Shown here one piece after another: positions 24,001 to 36,000 of a DNA stretch of 64,000 bases. The notes under the pieces were generated by a model. That model ran no database searches and was not told the origin of the DNA. It saw nothing but the letters and a program-made list of their open reading frames with translations. The position numbers were made by a program, and so were the translations under genes. Source of the stretch: Reticulitermes speratus (lineage: Eukaryota; Arthropoda; Insecta; Blattodea; Rhinotermitidae); assembly GCA_021186555.1 (NCBI GenBank), contig JAJKFL010000003.1:23889908-23953907 (forward strand). The letters run 5' to 3'. The stretch's first letter is position 1. The number at the start of each line of letters is the position of its first letter.

Positions 24001-27000
24001 CAGGACAGGTGGTCTCCAAGCAAAGATGTGAATCTGGGATCCCTGAATACAAAGCAGGAGTGCTAAAAATATACTAGTGTTAATTTAAAAGAATTATTGT
24101 GATGTAAAACCCACTAACTGTAATGGTGCTGACAGTAGTTTGCCAAGGAGAATATTCCAATATGTGCATTTCCTGTTGTAAATCCATTTTGGTAACATAG
24201 TAACAAATGGCTCTTTGAATCCAGACTGAATTCTTTAGACAAATACCTTGAGTCAGAAAGTGTGGGCATAAAATCATGTCAGTAATCTTGGCCTTGTGTT
24301 TGCTGGGAAAGTTTACAGATTGATAACATTCACTACCAAAACTCTTTTCTGGACCTGATAATCACACAAATTTCACTGAAGTTTCGTTAACCTATGCTAA
24401 TAAATTCATTATAGTGACGGTAAGCAGGCACAGAATAGTGGCACCACATGTACATTAGTTAAGCAGAAATGGTACTGTCACTAAGTGAGAGATTTTGTGT
24501 GAATTCTGAGGGACAGAAAAACTCTAGAAAGCTGTGGTCAGCAGCTACAAGTATGAGACACATATACAGTGAAACCTCTATCCATCGTTCCCGTTACCGT
24601 CGTTCGCCCGCATGTATCGTCTGCCTTATTTGGTCCCGAAATTAGCCCCATATAAATAACACTATTTTTTCCCGCCTCCATTGTTCCTCGAACTGTCGTT
24701 TTCCCGCACCAATAGTTGAAAAATCACGGTCCTGACGCAACATTTTCCCGCACTGATAGTTTTTTTTTTAATTTGAAGCGATGGTTTAGCGAGGTTTTAA
24801 GGACCGGCATGGCCTAGTATACAAGAAGTTAGTCGGAGAAAGTGCGGCAGTGGACAGCGAAAGCACGGAAGCGTGGCTGGAAAGACTGCCATCTTTGTTG
24901 GAGGGCCTACGAACAACGTGATATTTACAACGCGGATGAGACGGGGCTCTTCTACAACGTGCTTCCTGATAGAACCTTGGCTCTCAAAGGAGAGTCTTGT
25001 CATGGAGGGAAAAACTGTAAAGACAGACTTACTGTTTTACTTTGTGTTAACAGTGATGGAACTGACAAACAAGTGCCGATTGTTATCGGAAATTCTCCGA
25101 AACCGCGATGTTTCAAGAATGTAAAAAAATAACCCACCAAGTACCACGCGAACAATAAAGCGTGGATGACCACAGACATTTTTTCTTCATTTCTTCGTTC
25201 ATTAGACGCAAGTATGGGTGCACAAAACAGGAACATTCTCCTCTTTGTGGACAATTGTGCCGCACATCCAAAGGATACATCGTTTCTAAGAAATGTAAAA
25301 GTCATATGGTACCCGGCAAATTGTACAAGTGTGCTCCAGCCCCTTGATTTAGGGGTAATAAAGTGTTATAAGCAGCTTTATAGAATACGCCTCGTGCAAA
25401 CAGCTGTTTGCTTAATGGATGCAGACAAAGATACGAAAAAGAAGATAAACGTGTTGGAAGCTTTGCACTACACTGTGGCAGCCTTGCAACAAGTAACCCA
25501 GCAGACAATCGAAAATTGTTTTCGGAAAGCTGGTTACGTGCAGGGACAATCTTCAGGCGATAGTGACGTCGTATTGACCAACGATGACGACGATTTCCGC
25601 CAAGACTGGGAAAAGTTCAATGGCATGAACAAAGATAAATTCGAGGACTACGTCTCTGTGGACAGTCACGTGGCAACCTGTGGTGTAGAAACAGTGCAGG
25701 AGCTGTGAGTGATCCTCGTGGCGTCCGGGAGTGTGAAGCGGGAAGAAGGAGAAGAAGAAGCTGGCGAACCCGAAGTTGTGCCGAGCTTTGCTGAGACGCA
25801 TGAAGCGCTGATGAAAGTAAGATCTTTCTTTTATGCGCACAGCACGAGTGACAGTGATCGTGAAAGTGTTCTAGGCCTTGAAAAATCGTACTTTGAATTG
25901 AGGAGGAGTAAAGTTTGCTCAAAACAAACGTCAATGAAAGATTTTCTCAGCAAGAAGTAATAATTATCATTAAATTGTTCTTATCTATAATTTTTAATGG
26001 TTTGCCGGTACTATCATTTCCCGTATGTATCGTTCAAATTTTCCGGTCCCCTGAAAAACGATGGATAGAGGTTTCACTGTACTTGCGTGCATAGAAACAT
26101 AGAGTACAAGAATCACATTCCTGTTATCTAAAACACAATTGGGATGAAACTTCTTAAAATATGTTGTAACCAAGATGTGATTCTTTTTCTCTAAAACACA
26201 ATGGGGATGAATCGTCTTCAAATTAAAAAAATAAGAACATAGAGTACATTGATATTATCATATTTAGTAGGGAGTCCAGTTTCTTTCATGTGGTTCATGG
26301 AACTGCTCACTGTTTGACACCTTTGTTGTTACAGTCTCCTCGATATATGCGTTTTTGTTTTTTATTTTTACATTTCTTTCTTTATTTTTCCATATATGCC
26401 TTACTTCATGTAAATACTTTCCTTATTTTTAATAGTGTTTTATTTATACAATTTATTATTTTTCTGTGTGCTAATTCCTAACATTTTTAAAAAAAATTCC
26501 ATTTTCAGCCTTCTTGTTTCTGGACAACTCAACAATACTGTATTTACCTAAATGGCACTGCGTATACAAAAACCTCCCTTCACAATCTTCAATTTTATGT
26601 TTTTCATATTTAGCAGAATTTTATGTCACTTAGTGTTTGCAAGGAACTCTTTTGCAACTCCTACGCCGAAATGAAGAGACTGGCACCAGACAGACATCTA
26701 TGGTTGCAGCGACAAGGCTTAGCCTTTAGAGAACGATGATGAGTGTTTGCATGCTTAGTAACCTGGAATTTAATAGTGATCAGAGTTAAAACATTAGAGG
26801 GGTATTACCGTAAAAGTTACAAACACATCACTGATTTAACCAGTCAATGTTAACACTTTGATCACTAGAAGAAGAGTTTTCTTCATGATCTTCTTCCCAC
26901 AGCACGTCACCTTCTGTTACGTTCATATTGTCCAAGACAGCACACCCCTTGACAATGCATTCTGGTGAAATTTCATACAAAGCAATGCAAATACACTGCC

Positions 27001-30000
27001 TAAACAGTGCTTCAGATGGTCTTCTGTTTTTCCTGCTGGTGGTAGTGGGCAGTTCGCAGATGGTAGTCATTCCGCATAGACGTGATATAGTCGATATTTG
27101 AACGATTTGTTCACTATGACACCAAGAACCTGTAAATTAGAGATAATGCTACTTGGTATGATCACTTGATCTGTGTTTAGAATATGAGTTAGAATTATCG
27201 CTTTCTTTGCTAAGTGACCCCTGAAAGCATCTTAACCAGCGTTCCTCTTCCCCAGACTTCTCTCAGCCCTCTGAGCAGGTTCTTCTATCATCCATCCTTT
27301 CTCATCACAGTTGGACATAATTCCACTAGGATCGTATTCTTTTGGAATATTCTTTGCCTTCAGAATAACAGATGGTTTTAGTTTCCCCCCCCCCCCCCAA
27401 ACATCCAAAAATGAAAGCAACAGAGTTATTCTTAGTTTTTTATCTTGTTTTAACAAGTTCTGATATTGATTCGTTTGCATCAATTGCAGTGTTGATAGGC
27501 ATAGCAAACAAGATACGCAATGTACATTTAATGTAACACTGTGGCGCATTCGCGTCATTGTTGAGACGGAAACGGTACAATCTATTGTTGAGCTGCAAAT
27601 GTCACTCTCAGCAATATAAAACTGTTGATTGTTACCATGGAAATACAGCCATGTGTTCTATTTGCATTGTTGTAGGGCTACAAATATTTTGTACAGCTGT
27701 CAACAAAATCAGTCCGATTTTCATCAAGTCTGGGCCTCTATCGACAGAGTTTCATAAAAGTCTCCAATATCAAATTTCACGCAAATTTGTCCAGTGAGAG
27801 CCGAGTTGATGCATCCGGACAGACAGACAGACAGACGGACATGACGAAGGTAATAGGCGCTTTTCGCGACTTACGTAAACGCGCCTAAAAGGACTGGGGT
27901 TTCATCTGTGTTACCAATTTGTCCTAAGGTAATTGTGTTTTATGGAAGATTAATTATAAGGCGCTGTTTTGCTGTTAATTTTTCAGTAGTCTGTGGGAAG
28001 CTTTTGCGCTAGTGGAAATCTAGTCCTTTGCAATGCATATACCGTACTACTCAATCATTACTAGCTTTAAAATCTTGCCATGGAATCGTCACCGATGTAA
28101 TGACTTCCAATACCTTTATCTGAATTGTCTCTCCCTAGTAAGAGGAAGGCCGGCTGTGTCATGGCTCAGGCGGTTAGTCGCCGGCCTCCCACCGCGGAGG
28201 CCCGGGTTCGATCCCGGGTCAGTCCATGTGGGATTTGTGGTGGACAAAGTGGCACTGGGACAAGTTTTTCCCCTGTCAATTTCATTCCACCGGTGCTCCA
28301 TTAAACGGAAAAACGAAACAACTAATCATCTTCATCACAGGTTTGCACATTAAGCCTCAAGGCTGTGGTGTGTCCGTCGCATCTGCTGCCGGGCCCTTCT
28401 CAAAAATAATAATAAGAAAGGGGGAAGGAAGACCACGTTAATATTTTCTAACATAAATTCAAGAACGTCTTCTTCAATGGCATTTTAGATCTCCCTGCTT
28501 CGGCCCACAGAGATGGTTCTTGAGTTGAATTTTCCCCTGTGATAGTAGTTCTTTTTGTTTTTCCAAGAGTATACATTCCGTTCCATGACCAAGAATTTCT
28601 GTGCCAGATGCAGTTATTGGTTTCTTCTGCCTGTTTAATTACCATATTTAAAATTATCATCGTAACTTCAATACACTGATTTTGGTATTTCAGATGCTGC
28701 TGTACCTATCCCTTCAACATGAATACCCATGATTTCTGCAGAATGCTTTAACTTTAACAGCTTCTGACTTCAGTAATCTGAATCGAAATGAGGTGTTGGT
28801 GTATGAATAATGAGATCGGAAGTACAAAGTGATGTGTTAATTAACGCAGCAAATGTGTTTTTCTTCATTTAACTGTGGCAGACGCAAAAACATTTGGCCT
28901 GTTCACATAAGGTTTTTAAATTTACGCTTCATTATTAGGCAACTCCCAATTTTTCAGATAATGAATGAAGAAAAATTTCTTGTCGTATATTCTGGTAAAT
29001 ATAGCATATGTTTAAAAACGCCATTGCCTGAACAGTGAGTGCAGCTTCCTTTACCTCTTGCTGTTCCAATTCCTCTTAATTTCCTAACTCCTACTTTCAA
29101 ACAAACTATCCCGTTTCTTGGTCACTTTTGTAAACTACATACAACTTTAATCCAACATCTTTCTGTCACGGTAAACTTCATATGCAGAGGAAATTTACTG
29201 GGGATCATCAGTGTAGATTTAGATGTAACAGGTCAACTACTGATTATATATTCTGTATTCGCCAAATACTTGAGAAAAAATGGGAATAATATAAGGCAGT
29301 ACATCAGCTATATATAGACTTCAAGAAAGCCTATGATTCTGTTAGGAGGGAAAACTTGTATAATATTCTCACTGAGTTTGGTATCCCCATGAAACTAGTA
29401 AGGCTAATAAAAATGTGTCTAAATGAAGCCTATAGCAGAGTCCATGTAGGCAAACCTTTGTCTGACAAGTTTCCTATTAAGAATCGTTTGAAAGAAGGAG
29501 ACGCTCTATCACCATTGCTTTTCAACTTTGCTTTAGAATATGCCATTAGGAGGGTTCAGGCAAACCAGGACGGCTTGAAATTAAATGGTATACATCAGCC
29601 TCTAGTTTATGCTGATGATGTTAATATATTGGGCGGAAACATACATACAATAAAGAAAAACACAGAAACTTTATTAGTCGCTAGTAAGGAGATTGGTCCA
29701 GAAGTAAATGTTGAGGAAATCAAGGATATTGTCATATCTCATGACCGGATGCATGACATCAACTTAAATATAGATAATAACGCCTTTGAAAGGGTGGAAC
29801 ATTTCAAATATTTGGGAACATCCCTAATATCAGAATTCCGTTCATGAAGAATTTAAGAGCAGATTGGAGGCAGGGAACGCTTGCTATCATTGGGCGTAGA
29901 ATCTTTTGTCTTCAGTTTGCTATCCAAAGATATAAATATTAAGATATACAGAACTATAATTTTGCCTGTTGTTTTGTGTGAGTGTGTAACGTGGTCACTC

Positions 30001-33000
30001 GCGTTGAGGGAGGAACATAGGCTGAGGGTGTTCGAGAATATGGTGCTGAGGATGATACAGGGAAGTGGAGAAGACTATATAACGAGGAGCTTTATGCTCT
30101 GTGCTACTCACCAAATGTTATTCAGGTGATCAAATCAAGAAGAATGAGGTGGGTGGGGCATGTAGCACGTATGGGGGAGAGAAGAGGTGCATACATGATT
30201 TTGGTGGTGAGAATTTTACTTTCCTACTGATTGTGCCAAACATGTGCACGGCCTACATTGTCCAACTCCTGTTTCGTCTTCTTTGCCAGCTCTGAGATCT
30301 GGTATTTCCTTCCTGCCATTCATAACATTGTCTGACAGGATCTTCAATGTACATATACATAATCTGCTGCCAGTATTTAGCTGTCAGCCACAGACCCTCC
30401 CCCTCCTGCTGTTTCGTCCTAAGTTTATTTGTGCCCTACAGCTGGCTGTGCATGTTAGTAGTCCTAATAATTTATTACAATATTGGCCATGCATTTTGTC
30501 TATTTATTTCCATATTTCATCCAGGCTCCATTATTGAACACAATACATTATCCTGAATTCACACAACCTTGCATATGTTTATGTTTTCTAACGTGTGGAC
30601 TATTTCAAGCAATGCTTTCTGCTTGTTTCAGCCTCCTCTATTTAGTAAAGTTATTCCTAAATAATTAAATGTTTATGTATAATCTCTAAAATACTTCCAT
30701 AAATACTCCATTTTTCTGAGTTGCTCTTCTAATCCTTTCTTATTCCTCTTTCTTTAGTATAGTGTTTTCACTCACAGGGTCTGTTTTCCTGCCAAGTATG
30801 TCCAACTGGTTTTATTTTTCTTATAAGAACTCAGTATCCTTTTTCCTGCTTCATGCTGCCCAATAATAAATCCACAGCTTTTCCGGCTTCCCAATTTGTG
30901 GTCTGGAATTTACTTCAACACCTCAAATAAGTATCATTACTTCAATTTTAAGTCCAAAAAAAACCAAGCAACTGTCACACTCATCTCATTTTTGCCCTAT
31001 CGCTGAAATTCACCGCACTCTCTTTTGCTACACAAGTCCACTTCTGAATCTGTGAACCTCGAAATTCACTCCCATTGTAGAACTGCTTCACTTACCTTTC
31101 CTCTGCACCGCACGTGAAGTACAACTCCACAATGTACGTAAATTGCCAAGAAAGAAATGCTCCATATGTTTTTCTTGGCCATTAACAAAGCTAGGAACGT
31201 GAGATTTGAGATTAAACAAACTTGACGTTTCGAGCAGTTGTGTACGAAGTTGTGAAGATTTTTTACAGACAGCACCACTGCAGCAACGCATCACAGTGGA
31301 GTCGGTCAATGATATGCGGTTCAAACAACGTGCTGTGATAGATTTCTTTGTTGCCGAGAAAGAATCTGTGAGATATATCTACAAACATCTTTGTAATGTT
31401 TATGGAAGTGCTACTGTCGACAGAAATACCGTTGGCCGCTGGGCGAAAAGCGTCTCTTTTTTCGAAACATCACAAGCAGATTTGCCTCGCTCAGGCCGTA
31501 ATGTCACAGCCGTTTGGCCTGAAATGCTTGCAGCGTGCTTTGTCCGCCATTGTCCGCGAGGATCAATGCATCACAACCCGACAACTGGAGCTCAGTCTTT
31601 CAATCAGCAACGAAATGTTAGTCACATCATTCGAGTTCTTGGATATTCGAAGGTGCGCGCGAAATAGGGTTCTCGAAGCCTCACAGTCGAAGACAAAACC
31701 GAGAGAAAAGCTATTTCTTCCGAGTTGTTGGCACGCTTAAAGCCGAGAGAGGCTTTCTTTCCCCGTATTTTTACAGCAGAAGAAAGCTGGGTCCAATCAT
31801 TTTCAACCGGAGACAAGAAGGCACTATCCTCAATCTCCCAGACAAAAAAATTCAAAGCGTTTCCATCAGTGGGCAAGGTCATTATGACTGTCTTCTGTGA
31901 CTGTGAAGGAGTGATTCTTGTGAATGCGATGCCAAGAGGGGAGACATATCTAGTCCGACGCCTACATCAGGAGGCTGACAGTACTCGGGAAGCATTTAAA
32001 ACAAGTTCGACCTCACAAGAATCCAACATAAATCTTGCTTCAGCATGGAAATGTAAGGCCGAACCAAAGTTTGAAGACTCGGAAAACCATAAAAAATTTG
32101 ATTGGACACTGTTACATCATCCACCCTATGGCCCGTTCTAGAACCCTCAGATTTTCACCTACTTTGAGCCCTGAAGGATGCAATCCGCGTTACGAAGTTT
32201 GAGGCTGGTTACGATGTGATTCGCGCAGTGGGAACTTGGCTACGTGAGCAGGACAAGGCATAGTACCGACAAGGCTACACTCCCTTGTTCCTTGTTGGCG
32301 GAACTTCGTAGAAGTGGGCGGAGACTATGTGGAAAAAATACAGTAAGGAGTCAAAACTTCACATTTCATAATGTGCAATTTTTAAGCCTCTTTTTTGAAG
32401 GAAAACGTCTTACACCGCGGGTCCGGTATGGGGGGAAACTATGCGAAAGTCGATGTTACGATTGTGTGTATACCACACAAATCTTAATAAGTTTAAAACT
32501 ATAACGCATATCCAAATAAGCAATACACGGTTTAAAAGAGCAAGGATTAAAGAATGTTACGCGACATTAACCTTGAGAGCGTGACGTTACACGCCGCCAC
32601 AAGATGGTCGCCAAGTTGGAGTGGAAAATTACCGGTTCGCCGCGCGGCAAAATTAGTATAGCTCGGGAACGCGTACGCGTAGGACGTTGTGTGAGGTGTC
32701 GTTTAACAGAGCTCGACAAGTACTATAAAATAAAATACTAATAGTGACAATAGTGAAAGAACTTAAAAAATATACAGTGAGAAAATGTTGAACTTGGACA
32801 AATTTTCCCTAAAATTTAAAAAATGTCGAAATATCTTGAAAACAAGAAGGTAAATGCCTATCTTAAACGCTTACAAAGTGAAAGAAGAATAAATGAGGAA
32901 TCCAAAAACGCCCCTATGACAGCAGCAGAACGAATGCGGAGGATGAGGTAGCGTCGACAAGTTGAGGCGAGCAACAGTTTCTGAACGACAAGTTCAGATT

Positions 33001-36000
33001 GGTGTTGGCCACGGATCCAACTGACTTCACAACTTTAAAGAATACCACGATAGACTTAACGTTCTCTAGAGATGTGAGTGTAGCATGTAAGTCTTACATA
33101 TCGTACTACTCGTACTAATTGTCCTGTCTTCAACAAAATTTTACAAATTAGTCAGCATTGTCAGAAATAAATAAAATAAAAGAAATGCAATAAAGTTTTA
33201 TATACCAACATATTGCACATAGATATAAGTAAATAAAATTGTCACTAACCAGGACTCGCTTCCAAAATGACATCAAGATGGCAGTGACAAAGATGGCGCA
33301 CAAGAAAGGAACAAAACGGCAAGGACTCGGCATGGCCAGCCAGGCCAAACAGGGACGAGGCCCCATAAGTACAGCAGAACTACAGAGGAGGGTTTCCGCC
33401 GCAGCACGGCACTTCATCTGCCTCCTGCTTGAACTCCATCAACGAACTACAAAACCAGACCACTTTCTACAGCGTACATCACGAACAACACACCTGTTGT
33501 GGTATACAGTGCTATACCTGCCCGATTCCATGGATCAAGCAAAAACTCTCAACACATATTTTTTAAAACAATGAAGAAAACGGTGAACACAGTGAGAGCT
33601 TATACGGTAGAGACCCCTGATGATGGCTCATTTTGAGCCGAAACATATGTAGGGTTAGTGACAATTTTATTTACTTATATCTGTGTGCAATATTTTGGTA
33701 TATAAAACTTTATTAGCTTAAACAATGCACGGTTTACACAATATCAAGTTAAAAAGAAATGCAAGTTCCTTGCACTAATTTCTTTCTTACCAACCCTACA
33801 AACAACCCGCCCCGACAACACCGCCTGGGTAAGACGTTTTCCTCCAAAAATCTCAGCGGTAGTGACTCCGACACTACCTACCCCGACGCAAAGGCGTCTG
33901 AGAAGCTTGTATGGTGAAGGTGCTATAGATGTTAGCTCAGTTACGACGATGGACCCGTCGTTTTAAGAGCGGTGAAAAGAAAACTGGCGACACGACAGTG
34001 ACGACGGAGACCAAAGACAAAGTTGATGCGCTAATTCGGGATGACGGTTGCATCACGACAGGTGAACTATCCGCCGCAGTACGGATTGGAAAACCGTCGG
34101 TTATTACCATCATCAGAGAACTTGGCTACAGAAAGTTTGCGGAAGTTGGGTGCCGAAAATGCACAAAACAGCCCAAAGGAATCTGTGCAGATCTTCTCCA
34201 GCGCAGTGGGAAAGACGGAGATGCTCTCCTGTCAAGAATAATTACCAGTGATGAAGCCTAGGTTCATTATTACAACCCATTGACGCAAAGACAATCAATG
34301 GAATGGCATCACCAGTCGTCGCTACTCAAGAAAACATTTAAGGTGCAGACGTCTGCATATAAAGTCATGGCTAGAGTCTTCTGGGAGAGTGAAGGAATCT
34401 TGTTGGTGGAATTCTTTGAGAGAGGTGCCACAATAAATTCGAAGCGATATGTGCTGACAGTAAACAAGTTAAAACAACGAATTCGAAAGGTTCGGCCAAG
34501 CAGGAAGATGAACCAAATCATCCTCCCGCATGACAACGCCAGACCGCACACCAGTCCGCGCACAAGGGAGGCAATTGCAACAGTAGGGTAGAGTGTTCCC
34601 CCTCATCCTCCCACAGTCTTGATTCGGCACCCTCCAACTTCCACCTTTTTGCCCCCTGAAGGATGCATTCCGAAGACGCCGTTTTGCGGACGACGACGAG
34701 CTGAAACACAGCATGGGTCAAGAGCTCCGACGCTTTAGCTAAGAATTTTACGCAAGAGGTATGCAGCGTCTCACGCAAAGGTGGAAAAATTGTGTCGATA
34801 ATGAGGTGACTTTGTGGAAAAATAATCTCGACTTTGTAAAGGATGTACCCATGATACATGTAAATTTAATTATAATTGTAATTATAGTTTCTGAGAAAAA
34901 GAAATAGGACATATTACTTTCGTATTTACTGAGAAAAAAATAAGGGGCGTTACTTTCTGGGCATCCTTCGTACATTACCTTTTATGTAAGCTGGGATACG
35001 TCACTCGGTATAATGAGCAATCTGTGGGCTGGATGACCAAAGTACTGTGGTTCAATTCCTGGCAGAGGCAAGAGATTCTTCTCTTCTCCGAAATGTCCAG
35101 ACTACATCTGCCGCAACTCAACCTCGTAAACAATAGGTACAGGAGAGCTTTCCGCAGGGGTAAAGTAGTCAGGGTGTGAAGACGACCGATAACCTCCGTC
35201 TCCTGCCATGGTTAAGAATAAGTGGAGCTATACCTCTACTCCCCTCGTATGCCTTTATCATGTGTACAAGGACAACTCTGCTATTAACTTTTACACATAG
35301 AAGTAGGTAAATTCTACGTAGTAAAAATGGTATACTAAGTTCATACAAACTATTTTTGAGTGTAACACACTGCAGAGATGCAGGCGGAATTGTGACATAA
35401 ACATTACAATTTTTAAATAATCATGTTAAAAGTATTAAGTGGTTCTTCTCTGATTTGGATGCTATGAAAACGCAATGGTCAGGAGAAAAGCTCAGTGTTT
35501 TAGCTGTGAAAATTGTTTTGTATATTATAGCTATTCTTTCACATTTGTGATTTCTTCAATTTATGGTTGTAAATCAAAATACACAGAAATGTTACCACGC
35601 TCTCAGAATCATACGATGCAATTTCACCCTGGAAGCTGCTGTCTAAAATCTGTGTGTCTGATAGTCTAAAGTTTTAGTAGGCTTTTTCCTCAATTTTTCT
35701 CTCTAAAACCTGGGTGAAACTTTGATGGCACACTCTTATAGCCTGGTATTATCTGAAGATATTTACAGCTTCAATTGGCTGCTTCTTATGTCTGTACACA
35801 GGGATTGCGACGCCAGTGCCAGCAGTTTGCAGTTGATCTTCTCACCAATCTCGAAGCTCCCAGGAACTTGCTGTTATCCTTAATCATGATCCTGATTCTG
35901 ACCTTTATGATGATGGTGAACAGATGAAGCTAGCACGGCTGGAACTGGCCATCATCTACAAACAAAAGAAGGTATGTGTTAACAGAATTAATAGAAAGTT

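Noticed and set aside
25553-25934. Minus-strand open frames over the Tigger copies
   Set aside because: They mirror the plus-strand DDE coding sequence and recur in both copies only because the element does.
28150-28222. Possible tRNA gene
   Set aside because: A and B boxes are present but acceptor and anticodon stems do not close properly, and a SINE body follows directly.
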